Source: an uncultured Bacilli bacterium
Lineage (GTDB): Bacteria > Bacillota_I > Bacilli_A > RF39 > UBA660
Length of the DNA stretch: 64,000 bases
Direction of reading: 5' to 3'
NCBI GenBank assembly: GCA_934130165.1
Contig: CAKOXO010000001.1
Span: 310,001-374,000, forward strand
Shown: one piece after another, positions 46,309 to 55,163 of the stretch
How the letters are laid out: every line of letters starts with the position of its first letter
Numbering within the stretch: position 1 is the first letter of the stretch
Translations under genes and position numbers: made by a program
Notes under the pieces: model-generated
The model's database searches: none
What the model saw: the letters and a program-made list of their open reading frames with translations, nothing else
What the model was told of the DNA's origin: nothing

Positions 46309-47616
46309 ATGTTTGAAAATTTAGGTGATAGATTACAAAATGTAATTCATAAAGTAAAGGGATATGGAAAAATAACAGAAGATAATATTTCTGAAATGAT
46401 GAGAGAAATAAGATTGGCATTATTAGAGGCTGATGTTAATTATAAGGTAGTAAAAGAATTTACTAGTATTGTAAAAGAAAAAGCATTGGGTGAAGAAGTT
46501 CAAAAAAGTATAAAACCTGGTGATTTATTTGTTAAAATAGTTCAGGATGAGTTAACAGAATTATTAGGTGGAGAAAGTGCTCCCTTAAATATTAAAGGTA
46601 ATCCGGCTACTCTTATGATGGTTGGACTTCAAGGTAGTGGTAAAACAACAACTTCAGGTAAATTAGCAAATTATTTAAGAAAAAAACATTCTAAAAAACC
46701 ACTTTTAGTAGCATGTGATGTTTATAGACCAGCAGCTATCGAACAGTTAAAACAAATAGGTAAGCAACTTAATATAGAAGTTTATGATGAAGGGAAAAAT
46801 GATCCTGTAGAAATTTCAAAAAATGCTATTAATTATGCTAAAGAAAATAATTATGATTATGTTATTATCGATACAGCAGGACGTCTTCATATAGATGATG
46901 ATTTAATGAAGGAATTAGATAATATAAAAGAAGAGATTAATCCTGATGAAATATTATTAGTAATTGATTCAATGATGGGGCAAGATGCAATAAATGTTAT
47001 AACTGGATTTAATGAAATGTTACCCTTAACAGGAGTAGTACTTACTAAATTAGATGGAGATACTAGAGGTGGAGTTGCCTTATCAGTTAGACATTTAACT
47101 AATGTTCCAATAAAATTTATTGGTGTTAGTGAAAAGATGGATGGACTTGACTCTTTTGATCCAGAAAGAATGGCAGGAAGAATTCTCGGAATGGGAGATA
47201 TTGTTTCTTTAGTAGAAAAAGCTCAAGAAGCAATTGATGAAAAAGAAGCAGAAAAAACTGCGAAAAGGATGCAGCAAGGAAAATTTGATTTAGAGGATTT
47301 CTTATCAACAATGAAACAAATGAAAAAACTAGGACCTTTAGAGAACTTATTAAAACTTATCCCTGGCGCAAAAAAAATGGGACTTAATAACGTTAAAATA
47401 GATCCTAAACAAATGGCTCACATCGAAGCTATAGTATTGTCAATGACACCTAAAGAAAGAAGAAATCCAGATATAATAAAAGCTAGTCGTAAAACTAGAA
47501 TTGCTAAAGGTAGTGGTACTTCAGTTCAAGAAGTAAATAGATTATTACAACAATTTGATCAAATGAAAAAAATGATGAAGCAAATGAGTAATGGTAATTT
47601 TAAGATGCCATTTTAA
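46309..47616 (+). CDS. ffh: Signal recognition particle protein Ffh
   Basis: 435 residues. NG GTPase domain with GLQGSGKTTTSGKLA, DVYRPAAIEQL, DTAGRLHID and TKLDGDTRGG, followed by a methionine-rich M domain (about 300-435, ending KMMKQMSNGNFKMPF) that binds SRP RNA and signal peptides. The ATG follows AGGTGAT. rpsP, often next in Bacillus, does not follow. Confidence 0.97.
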   Translation: MFENLGDRLQNVIHKVKGYGKITEDNISEMMREIRLALLEADVNYKVVKEFTSIVKEKALGEEVQKSIKPGDLFVKIVQDELTELLGGESAPLNIKGNPATLMMVGLQGSGKTTTSGKLANYLRKKHSKKPLLVACDVYRPAAIEQLKQIGKQLNIEVYDEGKNDPVEISKNAINYAKENNYDYVIIDTAGRLHIDDDLMKELDNIKEEINPDEILLVIDSMMGQDAINVITGFNEMLPLTGVVLTKLDGDTRGGVALSVRHLTNVPIKFIGVSEKMDGLDSFDPERMAGRILGMGDIVSLVEKAQEAIDEKEAEKTAKRMQQGKFDLEDFLSTMKQMKKLGPLENLLKLIPGAKKMGLNNVKIDPKQMAHIEAIVLSMTPKERRNPDIIKASRKTRIAKGSGTSVQEVNRLLQQFDQMKKMMKQMSNGNFKMPF

Positions 47617-47622
47617 AAATGG

Positions 47623-47646
47623 AAAGACTCTTAGAGTCTTTTTTTG
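47623..47646 (+). terminator. Terminator of ffh
   Basis: AAAGACTC (47623-47630), TTA loop, GAGTCTTT (47634-47641) and a T-run. Confidence 0.85.
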
Positions 47647-47686
47647 CAGTAATAATTATGATAAAATATTTTTAGGAGATGGGATT

Positions 47687-49018
47687 ATGAATATAGAAGA
47701 AAAGGCATTGAATTTTGCTATTAAAGCACATTACCTTCAAGCAAGAAAGAGTGAAAAAGACAAACCAATGATAATTCATCCTATAAATGTTGGTCATATT
47801 TTGAAAGAATATGGTTTTGATGAAAATGTTATAGCTGCAGGATATTTACATGATGTAGTTGAAGATACTAAATACGAACAAAATGATATTTTAAAAAAAT
47901 TTGGAGACGATATATCATCACTAGTTATGACGGCTAGTGAACCTGATAAAAGTCTTTCTTGGGAGAAAAGAAAGCAACATACAATTGATACTATTAAAAA
48001 ACTTGATTTAAGACATAAGGCTGTAGTTTGTGCAGATAAAATAAGTAATTTAGAAGATCTTATGATTTTTTTCGAAAAAAATGATAATTATGATTTTTCA
48101 GCATTTAAAAGAGGATATGAGAGTCAAAAATGGTATTATACAGAAGTTCATAAATCATTGGTATTTGATGGAAATCATCCTATGTTCGATAGATTAAAAG
48201 ATTTAATAGATCACATTTTTGAAAATAGTAAAGATGATTATGTAAAAAGTGTTATTTATAATAATGACGAAGAGTATAATGAGGTAGCAAAGCTTCATTA
48301 TAAAAAATTAGAAGTAAATAAATTAAATAATGTATTTGAGATAAGACCATATGTTATAGAGTTTACTGGAACACCTCGCACAGGCAAAACAACTTTAATA
48401 AATAACTTAAAAGATTTTTTTAAAAAGGGAAATTTCGATATAAATATTTTAGAAGAGTTTACGACATCAGAAAGATATAAGAAAACAATTTATCCAAAGT
48501 TAAAAAGTGAGTATAAGAAAGTTGTTAATATGGAAATACCTAAATACGTTTTAAAGGATTTAGAAAATGAATTAAAAAAATGTAGGGATATTATAATTGT
48601 AGATAGATGTTTGTTTGATAGATTGATTTGGGTAGATAGATTATATTTAAAAAATGGCATGAATAAAGAAGAATATAATGATTATAAAAAATTGTATATT
48701 CCAAAGATAAAAAAGAAAATAAATATTATTATTTCGACATATACTGATAGTCTTACTTCAATAAAAAGGGATTATAGGGCAAATTTATCGCTTGAGAAAA
48801 GAAACTTTTTAAATGAAGTTAATGTTAATGAATATAATAAGTCATTACTAAATATGAAAGAAATCGCTAAAGAGGAATCTATTAATTTTTACATGTTTGA
48901 TACAACCAATAAAACAGAAAGGGAGATATCAATTGAAATTGCAAATACAATTTTAGATGATATGAGAAAGTTTTATATAACCGAAATAAATAAAAAAATT
49001 GAGGAAATAGTTAAGTAG
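47687..49018 (+). CDS. Fusion of a ppGpp-hydrolase-like HD domain with a P-loop kinase-like domain
   Basis: 443 residues. Residues about 1-190 resemble the (p)ppGpp 3'-pyrophosphohydrolase HD domain of RelA/SpoT and MESH1: AIKAHYLQARK...HPINVG, the HDVVED motif (HD plus ED of the hydrolase) and CADKISNLEDL. There is no synthetase domain. Residues about 222-440 form a P-loop domain with Walker A GTPRTGKTT, a DRCLFDRLIW segment reminiscent of deoxynucleoside or thymidylate kinases, and a C-terminal helical part. The frame is open upstream, but the ATG at 47687 has AGGAGAT before it. The combination suggests coupled nucleotide hydrolysis and phosphorylation or sensing; true substrates are unknown. 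Confidence 0.8.
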   Translation: MNIEEKALNFAIKAHYLQARKSEKDKPMIIHPINVGHILKEYGFDENVIAAGYLHDVVEDTKYEQNDILKKFGDDISSLVMTASEPDKSLSWEKRKQHTIDTIKKLDLRHKAVVCADKISNLEDLMIFFEKNDNYDFSAFKRGYESQKWYYTEVHKSLVFDGNHPMFDRLKDLIDHIFENSKDDYVKSVIYNNDEEYNEVAKLHYKKLEVNKLNNVFEIRPYVIEFTGTPRTGKTTLINNLKDFFKKGNFDINILEEFTTSERYKKTIYPKLKSEYKKVVNMEIPKYVLKDLENELKKCRDIIIVDRCLFDRLIWVDRLYLKNGMNKEEYNDYKKLYIPKIKKKINIIISTYTDSLTSIKRDYRANLSLEKRNFLNEVNVNEYNKSLLNMKEIAKEESINFYMFDTTNKTEREISIEIANTILDDMRKFYITEINKKIEEIVK

Positions 49019-49036
49019 CATTAACTATTTTTTATT
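49005..49036 (+). terminator. Terminator with the preceding stop codon in the loop
   Basis: AAATAGTTAA (49005-49014) and TTAACTATTT (49021-49030) form a perfect 10-bp stem followed by Ts. The TAG stop of the HD/P-loop gene (49016-49018) is in the six-base loop. Confidence 0.75.
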
Positions 49037-49073
49037 TTTAGTGGTATAATTTTTATGGATAGAAGGTAATAAA

Positions 49074-51695
49074 ATGATTCAAATATTTGATATAAAAAAA
49101 TCTAAAAAAAATTTAAAAATTAATAATAATGAAATGCTAAAAAAATATATTAATGAATCTAAAATAAATAGTGATGATGATTTTTCAAGACTAGATTCTA
49201 AACCATCTGGTTTAACAAAGAATGAGGCAAAAACTCGCCTTGATAGAGATGGGAAAAATATTGTAATTAAGGATGATAAAAAAAGCCCACTTTACTTTTT
49301 ATTAATGTCTTTTAAAGATGAATTTATTATTATATTAATTTTTTTGGCGATAATAAATTTATTTTTAGGTGATAAACTTGGTTCTATTATTATCTTAGTT
49401 ATAGCATTTATAAGTGCATTTATTAGATTTGTTCAAGACTACTCAGTCTATAAATTTAATAGAAAATTAAAAAGTAAAATAACATCAACCGTTACAGTTT
49501 TAAGAGATAACGAGGAATTAGAAATAAATGTTGAAAATGTAGTTATTGGGGATATTGTTAAATTAAATGCTGGCACTATTGTTCCTGCAGATTTAAAAAT
49601 TGTGGAAGCAAAAGATTTATTTGTAAATCAGTCCGTATTTACAGGAGAAAGTATTTTAGTTGAAAAAACTATTAATGCTAAATCTAATTGTAATCAAATA
49701 TTTGATATTGATAATATTTGTTTAATGGGATCAACTATAGAAAGTGGTAAAGCTACAGGAATTGTTATATCTACTGGAGTAAATACATACCTTGGACAAG
49801 TAGGGAATGAGGTTAAAGTTAGGGGAGAAATTACTAGCTTTGATAAAGGAATTAAAAGTATTTCTAATTTACTAATAAAGTATATGATTGTTGTTTGTTT
49901 GGTAGTAATAGTAATTGATGGCATTATAAAAAAGAATATAAGTGAGGCGTTACTATTTGCTCTTTCGGTTGCAGTAGGAATAACACCAAGTATGTTACCA
50001 ATGATTTTAAATGTTAATTTAACAAAAGGAAGTAGGGCACTTGCTAAGAAGAAGACTCTTGTAAAAAAAATAGAGGCAATAGAAAATTTAGGTGCTATAG
50101 ATATTTTATGTACTGATAAAACAGGAACACTAACAGAAAATAAGATAACATTACAAAAGTATATTGATGCATCAGGAGTAGAAAATGAGGACATATTAGA
50201 GTATGCTTTTCTAAATAGTTTATACAGTACTGGAATAAAGAATCTAATTGATAGAGCGATACTTACTTATGGTGATAAACATTCTATTAAAGAAAAAATA
50301 GAAAAATATGAAAAAGTAGATGAAATACCTTTTGATTATACAAGAAAAAAGCAAAGTGTAGTTGTTAAGAATAAAACCTCATATAGAATGATTACTAAAG
50401 GTGCACTTGAAGAAGTAATCAAGGGCTGTAAAAATGCTAAAATAAATGGAAAATTGGTTCCCCTAAAAAAAGAAATAATTACCATTATAAAAGAGAAAGC
50501 TATTGAATTAGCAAATAGTGGAATGCAAGTTATTGCTCTAGCAGAGAAAAGAGAATATCCTGGTAAAGATGATTTTTCTTCATTATCTGAGGTTGATATG
50601 ACATTCATAGGATTTGTGGGATTTTTAGATCCTGTAAAAAAAGATGTTGGAAATACAATATCTAATTTAGCTAAAATGGGTGTTAAAACAAAAATTTTAA
50701 CAGGGGATAATCCTTATGCAACAAAGAATATTTGTAATATGGTTGGTTTAGGCAATGATATTTTACTAGGTAGTGATATAGATAAAATGGATGATTTAGA
50801 ATTATCTAAAAAAATAGAAGAAGTTTCAGTTTTTGCAAGAATGAATCCAATTCAAAAAGAAAGAATTGTAAAGTTATATCGTAAAAATAATCATGTTGTA
50901 GGTTATATGGGGGATGGTGTTAATGATGCTCCATCACTTAGTAGTGCCGATGTTGGTATATCAGTTAATACAGCAACGTCTATTGCTAAAGAAGCTAGTG
51001 ATATTATTATATTAAAGCAAAGTCTAAAGGTAGTTTATGATGGAGTTATAGAAGGAAGAAGGGTGTACGGTAATATTATTAAGTATATGAAAATGGCTCT
51101 AAGTGCTGATTTTGGGGATGTATTTAGTATTATGATAGCTAGTATATTTATTCCGTTTTTACCATTATTACCAATTCAAATGCTATTACAAGACTTTATT
51201 TATGATTTTTCTCAAATAGGAATTCCTTATGATAATGTAGATAGTGAGTTTTTATTAAAACCTAAAAAATGGGATACAAAAGGTATATCACGATTTATGA
51301 AAGTTATGGGAATTACAAGCTCTGTTATTGATGTTATTTCATTTATTATTTTCTGGTTCTTACTAAAATATAATAGTGTTGATAAACAAACATATTTTCA
51401 AACTGCTTGGTTTGTTACCTGTCTTACAACTGAGTTAATGATTATTTATAATGTTAGAACAGCTAAAAAACCATTTATAGAATCAAATGCCAGTTTAAAG
51501 TTAAATTTATTGATGTTATTATCGTTTATTTTAACTATAATTACGCCAATTGTTCTATGTAAGATTAGTACTTTTCACTTTGTTATTTTACCATTACAAT
51601 ATTATATATATTTAGTTGGATTAATTATATTGTATTTTGTAATTGTATCTATTATTAAAAAGGTATATATCAAGAAATATGGAGAATGGTTATAA
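49074..51695 (+). CDS. mgtA: MgtA-type magnesium-importing P-type ATPase
   Basis: 873 residues. P-type ATPase with the phosphorylation motif DKTGTLT at Asp348, TGES in the actuator domain, and the hinge GDGVNDAPSLSSADVGISVNTATSIAKEASDII, which is characteristic of MgtA/MgtB (P3B) rather than calcium pumps, as is AIENLGAIDILCTDKTGTLT. About ten membrane helices. It imports magnesium down its gradient using ATP. The leader after the upstream terminator is only about 40 bases, with TATAAT at 49045-49050, so there is no room for an M-box-type magnesium riboswitch. Confidence 0.9.
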   Translation: MIQIFDIKKSKKNLKINNNEMLKKYINESKINSDDDFSRLDSKPSGLTKNEAKTRLDRDGKNIVIKDDKKSPLYFLLMSFKDEFIIILIFLAIINLFLGDKLGSIIILVIAFISAFIRFVQDYSVYKFNRKLKSKITSTVTVLRDNEELEINVENVVIGDIVKLNAGTIVPADLKIVEAKDLFVNQSVFTGESILVEKTINAKSNCNQIFDIDNICLMGSTIESGKATGIVISTGVNTYLGQVGNEVKVRGEITSFDKGIKSISNLLIKYMIVVCLVVIVIDGIIKKNISEALLFALSVAVGITPSMLPMILNVNLTKGSRALAKKKTLVKKIEAIENLGAIDILCTDKTGTLTENKITLQKYIDASGVENEDILEYAFLNSLYSTGIKNLIDRAILTYGDKHSIKEKIEKYEKVDEIPFDYTRKKQSVVVKNKTSYRMITKGALEEVIKGCKNAKINGKLVPLKKEIITIIKEKAIELANSGMQVIALAEKREYPGKDDFSSLSEVDMTFIGFVGFLDPVKKDVGNTISNLAKMGVKTKILTGDNPYATKNICNMVGLGNDILLGSDIDKMDDLELSKKIEEVSVFARMNPIQKERIVKLYRKNNHVVGYMGDGVNDAPSLSSADVGISVNTATSIAKEASDIIILKQSLKVVYDGVIEGRRVYGNIIKYMKMALSADFGDVFSIMIASIFIPFLPLLPIQMLLQDFIYDFSQIGIPYDNVDSEFLLKPKKWDTKGISRFMKVMGITSSVIDVISFIIFWFLLKYNSVDKQTYFQTAWFVTCLTTELMIIYNVRTAKKPFIESNASLKLNLLMLLSFILTIITPIVLCKISTFHFVILPLQYYIYLVGLIILYFVIVSIIKKVYIKKYGEWL

Positions 51696-51773
51696 AGAAA
51701 TATTAATTGGGCGAATAAATAGTCAACTTATCTATTTTATGAATAGAATAAAACAGATAGGAGGAAAGCATAT

Positions 51774-52097
51774 ATGTTTAACCAAACAGATTTTAATTCT
51801 ACAGTTATAGGAAATAATAATAACGTAGAAAATGAAATGAATGTTGATGTCAATATGATGCAAAATGGTCAAATGGATAATACACAAATGGGAGGGTGTT
51901 GTAATACAATATCAGAAACTCCACAAGTAAGATGTGTTCATAGAACTATAGTTCATGAAGTTCCACACGTATGTCCAATTCAAACTAAAATAATTAATCA
52001 TCATGTATATAAACATACATACAGACCACAATATTCATGTAGTGAAGAAAATACTGTAACTAATGTACAATGTGGCTCTTGTTGTAATTTTAGATAA
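51774..52097 (+). CDS. CotD-like inner spore coat protein
   Basis: 107 residues, rich in H, C, N and Q. The N-terminal half is asparagine/methionine-rich. The C-terminal half has the histidine/cysteine-spaced pattern seen in CotD-type coat proteins (CVHRTIVHEVPHVCPIQTKIINHHVYKHTYRPQY, ending GSCCNFR), consistent with disulfide and metal cross-linking in the coat. The ATG follows GATAGGAGG. An AATAGAATA just upstream resembles a SigK -10, but the spacing to any AC is poor. Another sporulation gene in the window. Confidence 0.75.
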   Translation: MFNQTDFNSTVIGNNNNVENEMNVDVNMMQNGQMDNTQMGGCCNTISETPQVRCVHRTIVHEVPHVCPIQTKIINHHVYKHTYRPQYSCSEENTVTNVQCGSCCNFR

Positions 52098-52118
52098 AGC
52101 TAGAAATAGCTTTTTCTT
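52096..52118 (+). terminator. Terminator of the cotD-like gene
   Basis: AAAGCTA (52096-52102), GAAA loop, TAGCTTT (52107-52113), then Ts: a stable GNRA-type loop. Confidence 0.8.
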
Positions 52119-52144
52119 TTTGATATAATCTAGATGGTGATAAT

Positions 52145-52540
52145 ATGAAAGCTTTAACTATAAAGGAACCATGGGCAACACTAATAGTTGATGGTTATAA
52201 AAAATATGAATTTAGAAGTTGGAAGACAAATTATAGAGGTAAGATATTAATTCATGCCGGTATGAGTTTAGAAAGTGATACCCTTAAAAGATTTAAAAAC
52301 TATAACCTAACTTGTAGTAAGGGAGCAATTATAGGGGAGGCAGATTTAGTTGACTGTATAAAAGTTGATGAAGAATTCATAAATGAATTAAGAAAAATTG
52401 ATAGTGTCGTATATGCACTTAGTAATCATTCAGAAAATTATGCTTGGAAATTAGAAAATATAATAAAATATGATAATCCAATCTGTGTTAAAGGTAAATT
52501 GGGTTTATGGAATTATGATACAGATTGTTTACAAAAGTGA
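52145..52540 (+). CDS. ASCH domain protein
   Basis: 131 residues. The ASCH fold is recognisable from LTIKEPWATLIVDGYKKYEFRSW (the G-x-K-x-x-E-x-R motif), HAG and the ending GKLGLWNY. ASCH domains are thought to bind RNA, often modified nucleotides, and some are nucleases or amidohydrolases; the exact role here is open. GGTGAT ribosome site four bases from the ATG; TATAAT about 15 bases further upstream leaves a very short leader. Single gene between terminators. Confidence 0.85.
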   Translation: MKALTIKEPWATLIVDGYKKYEFRSWKTNYRGKILIHAGMSLESDTLKRFKNYNLTCSKGAIIGEADLVDCIKVDEEFINELRKIDSVVYALSNHSENYAWKLENIIKYDNPICVKGKLGLWNYDTDCLQK

Positions 52541-52660
52541 TTTGTAAATAGTATAGTAAACTTAATATCAAATGAAATGTAAAAAAATATGTCTAATTAT
52601 GTCATATCTATTGATTTATTTACAGAGGTACTTTATCCTTAAGATAGGGAGTGTGATACA

Positions 52661-52864
52661 ATGATTTACCCATCTATTGATAAATTACTTAATATAGTTG
52701 AATCAAAATATGAATTAGTTCATATTGCGGCCAGACGTAGTAAGGAGATAGCTGAAACTGGATACTTACAAATGCCTGAAAACGAATACAAGTGTAAAAA
52801 GAATATAGGTAGGGCGTTAGAAGAAATAGAAGCAGGTCTTCTAAAAATTAAGGAAAACAATTAG
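52661..52864 (+). CDS. rpoZ: RNA polymerase omega subunit
   Basis: 67 residues. It begins MIYPSIDKLLNIVESKYELVHIAARRSKEI, the conserved RpoZ pattern (YPSIDxLL...SKYxLVxxAAxRAR), and ends after helix YKCKKNIGRALEEIEAGLL. It helps assemble and stabilise the beta' subunit. GMP kinase (gmk), its usual upstream neighbour, is absent. ATG with AGGGAG ribosome site. The stop codon lies in the terminator loop. Confidence 0.9.
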   Translation: MIYPSIDKLLNIVESKYELVHIAARRSKEIAETGYLQMPENEYKCKKNIGRALEEIEAGLLKIKENN

Positions 52865-52880
52865 TTTTCCTTTTTTTATT
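52850..52880 (+). terminator. Terminator of rpoZ with the stop codon in the hairpin
   Basis: AAGGAAAAC (52850-52858), short loop, GTTTTCCTT (52864-52872), then a T-run. The TAG stop at 52862-52864 spans loop and right arm. Confidence 0.85.
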
Positions 52881-52975
52881 TTTTCATTGACAAACATTAG
52901 TTTGTGTAATATTCTTTAGATATAGAAGTAATAGTTAATAAAAACAAATTAAGTTTAGTATAGGTAGGTGAAAAA

Positions 52976-53716
52976 ATGAAAATTGACAAATACAAAAAAT
53001 TAAGAAACGGTAAATATGAACTAATTATGGAAAATGGTGAAGGTATACAGTTATATGAGGATACTATCTTAAAATATAATTTACTTTTAACAAAGTCCAT
53101 TGATATTAACAATAAAGATCTTATAAAGTTCGATAAAAAATGTGAGATTTATTATACTGCTTTAAAAAATATTAAAACAAGATTAAAAAGTAAAATGGAA
53201 CTTAAAGAATTTTTAATAAAAAAAGAATATCCTACCGATTGTATAGATGATATTTTAAAGAAATTAGAAAAACAAGGCTATATAAACGATTTGTTTTATG
53301 CAAAAAGCTTTCTTAATAATAAGTTAATAACTACATCGAATGGTCCTAGAAAAATTAGATTGGAACTACAAAAAAAGGGAATACGACAGGATATAATTGA
53401 TGATGTTTTAGAAGAATATAGTGATGATATTCAACTAGAAAAAATAAATAAAATAGCTAATAGAATTGTAAAATCAAATAGAAATAAAAGTAATAAAGCA
53501 CTAAAAATAAAAATTAATAATGATTTAGGGTTAGAAGGTTTTTCAAAAAAATTAATTGATCAGGTTATAAATGATTTAAAATTTGCATCAGAAGATGAGA
53601 TTGCAAAAAAAGAATATGAAAAATTACGTAAAAGACTTAGCAGAAAATATAGTGGAGAAGAACTAGAGATTAAAATTAAACAGAAAATGTATCAAAAGGG
53701 TTTTTGTTATAAATAA
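52976..53716 (+). CDS. recX: Regulatory protein RecX
   Basis: 246 residues. RecX binds and modulates RecA filaments. Family features are the repeated three-helix modules: ALKNIKTRLKSKMELKEFLIKK, then LEKQGYINDLFYAKSFLNNK with GPRKIRLELQKKGI, and a third more divergent copy to the C-terminus. An N-terminal beta-rich extension (1-55) is like that of Bacillus RecX. The ATG is preceded by AGGTGA. Far from recA here. Confidence 0.9.
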   Translation: MKIDKYKKLRNGKYELIMENGEGIQLYEDTILKYNLLLTKSIDINNKDLIKFDKKCEIYYTALKNIKTRLKSKMELKEFLIKKEYPTDCIDDILKKLEKQGYINDLFYAKSFLNNKLITTSNGPRKIRLELQKKGIRQDIIDDVLEEYSDDIQLEKINKIANRIVKSNRNKSNKALKIKINNDLGLEGFSKKLIDQVINDLKFASEDEIAKKEYEKLRKRLSRKYSGEELEIKIKQKMYQKGFCYK

Positions 53717-53744
53717 AAAAAGATATTAAAATATCTTTTTTAGT
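53715..53744. terminator. Bidirectional terminator between recX and prsA
   Basis: AAAAAAGATAT and ATATCTTTTTT around a short AT loop, symmetrical for both converging genes. Confidence 0.75.
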
Positions 53745-54756
53745 TTGTAGTATTTGTATTAGAATTAGACTTGGCATCTTTTATTAATTTATCCATATAA
53801 TCATTATATAATTTTTCTAATTCTTTATCACCAAATGTTATTTTTTTATCTTCTCTAATAGCTTTTAAAGTTTCATAATACATACTCTTATCATTATTTA
53901 ATTTTTCTTTAGCTAATGTTTTCTTGATTTCAGCTTTAGCACTTTTCAAACTTTTCTTCTTTTTCTCTCCAGTTTTTAGGATAATGTGATATCCATAAGA
54001 ACTTTCAACAGGCTCAGTTGTATATTTTCCTTTTTCAAGGTTTTTAGCTGCATTCCAGAAATTAGCATCCATTTCTCCATCATTAAAGTAACCTAAATTA
54101 CCACCTTTTGAAGCAGTAGCACTATCATCAGAATATTTTTTAGCTAATTCACTAAAATCTTTTCCACTGTCTAATTCTTTAATAACCTTTTTAGCTTTAT
54201 TTAATGCCTTTTCTTTAACCTTATTTTTTTCATCATCACTCATTTTATCAGTAGTATTTACTGAAATTAAGATATGACTAGCTTTTACATCACCAAAGAT
54301 GTTATTATCATAATATTTTTGTACCTCATCATCACTAGTGTTATCTTCTAAATAATCATTAACTGCTAAACCTCTTTTATATTCTAGTGATAAAGTTTCT
54401 TTTAACTCATCTTCACTTTCTACACCAAAATAGGTTTTTATAGCTGATAAGTAACTATCTTCATCATCTTTGTAATATGATTTAATTTGTTCTATTTGTT
54501 TATCAATAGATTTAGTTTCATTATCATCAGTTGGATATTTTTTATCAAATAATTTATGATCTATCATATTAACTAATTTTTCAACTGAGTCTTTTTTTAG
54601 TTCATTATATAAATTATTTGCAGTTATTTTACCACCTTTTACGGCAACAGCAGTTTCCTTCCCAACTTTAAGTTCAGCTGTTTTTCCACAACCTGTTAAA
54701 GTAAGAGAAGCAATTAATACAGCACTTAAACATAATATGCCTTTTCCTTTGTTCAT
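53740..54756 (-). CDS. prsA: PrsA-like foldase lipoprotein (parvulin peptidyl-prolyl isomerase)
   Basis: 338 residues. Lipoprotein signal peptide with lipobox LTGC (Cys23). A helical N-terminal chaperone region is followed by a parvulin PpiC domain (about 150-250: VKASHILIS, FSELAKKYSDD, GGNLGYFNDGEMD, SYGYHIILKT) and a lysine-rich C-terminal helix with an S/N/T tail. PrsA folds secreted proteins and PBPs on the outer membrane face, and here is a natural candidate for folding the giant surface proteins. The ATG follows AGGAGG. Confidence 0.95.
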   Translation of the reverse strand: MNKGKGILCLSAVLIASLTLTGCGKTAELKVGKETAVAVKGGKITANNLYNELKKDSVEKLVNMIDHKLFDKKYPTDDNETKSIDKQIEQIKSYYKDDEDSYLSAIKTYFGVESEDELKETLSLEYKRGLAVNDYLEDNTSDDEVQKYYDNNIFGDVKASHILISVNTTDKMSDDEKNKVKEKALNKAKKVIKELDSGKDFSELAKKYSDDSATASKGGNLGYFNDGEMDANFWNAAKNLEKGKYTTEPVESSYGYHIILKTGEKKKKSLKSAKAEIKKTLAKEKLNNDKSMYYETLKAIREDKKITFGDKELEKLYNDYMDKLIKDAKSNSNTNTTN

Positions 54757-54849
54757 TATATTCCTCCTATCAATTAATTATAATAACAAAAAATATATTA
54801 TTGTGCAATCTTTATAAAAATATTTTGACAAATTTAGATAGATATAATC

Positions 54850-54877
54850 ACACAATTAATACTTTTGCCATAGAATA
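54850..54877 (+). promoter_or_regulatory. SigK-like promoter of the YjcZ-like mini-genes
   Basis: AC (54850-54851), exactly 17 bases, CATAGAATA (54869-54877). The known SigK consensus is AC, 16-17 bases, CATANNNTA, so every defined base fits. It lies 31 bases before the first small gene, whose product resembles mother-cell sporulation mini-proteins. Confidence 0.6.
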
Positions 54878-54908
54878 ATGTGAATACCATAAAAAAGGAG
54901 GAAAAAAT

Positions 54909-54989
54909 ATGGGTAATTATGTTTCATCAACTGCTATCATATTAGTATTATTTATTCTTTTAATTATTATTCTAGGTGCTTATATTTAA
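54909..54989 (+). CDS. YjcZ-like small sporulation membrane peptide 1
   Basis: 26 residues: MGNYVSSTAIILVLFILLIIILGAYI in outline, that is, a short polar start, one hydrophobic helix with the VLFILLIIxxGAYI pattern of the YjcZ family, and no tail. It has a strong AAGGAGG and a SigK-like promoter 31 bases upstream. Too short for automatic calling in many pipelines. The family match rests on the characteristic hydrophobic pattern. Confidence 0.72.
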   Translation: MGNYVSSTAIILVLFILLIIILGAYI

Positions 54990-55002
54990 GGAGGTGTCAT
55001 AA

Positions 55003-55113
55003 ATGTCTTGTCAAGAAAATAAATCATCATCATGTGGTGGTAGAGGTTTCTTAATAATAGTAGTTTTATATATATTACTTGCTATTATATTAGGAAGCAG
55101 CATAGCTTGCTAA
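55003..55113 (+). CDS. YjcZ-like small sporulation membrane peptide 2
   Basis: 36 residues. A Cys/Ser/Gly-rich start (CQENKSSSCGGRG) and a single hydrophobic helix containing VVLYILLAIILG. AAGGAGGTG ribosome site, 13 bases after the preceding mini-gene, so both are translated from one transcript. Resembles its neighbour and other YjcZ-type coat-associated peptides; the three cysteines may cross-link in the spore coat. Confidence 0.7.
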   Translation: MSCQENKSSSCGGRGFLIIVVLYILLAIILGSSIAC

Positions 55114-55138
55114 AAAAGAGATATTTCTCTTTTTTTTT
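55112..55138 (+). terminator. Terminator of the mini-gene pair
   Basis: AAAAGAGA (55114-55121), TATT loop, TCTCTTTT (55126-55133), then Ts. Confidence 0.8.
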
Positions 55139-55163
55139 GTGCATACTAATAACAGGTGATATT

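Noticed and set aside
47591..47686. Longer N-terminus for the HD/P-loop protein
   Set aside because: The extension overlaps the end of ffh and its terminator, and the ribosome site fits the internal ATG at 47687.
49019..49073. Magnesium riboswitch before mgtA
   Set aside because: The leader between the upstream terminator and the start is only about 40 bases, too short for an M-box.
51700..51773. SigK promoter before the cotD-like gene
   Set aside because: AATAGAATA resembles the -10, but the nearest AC is at the wrong distance, so the match was not called.
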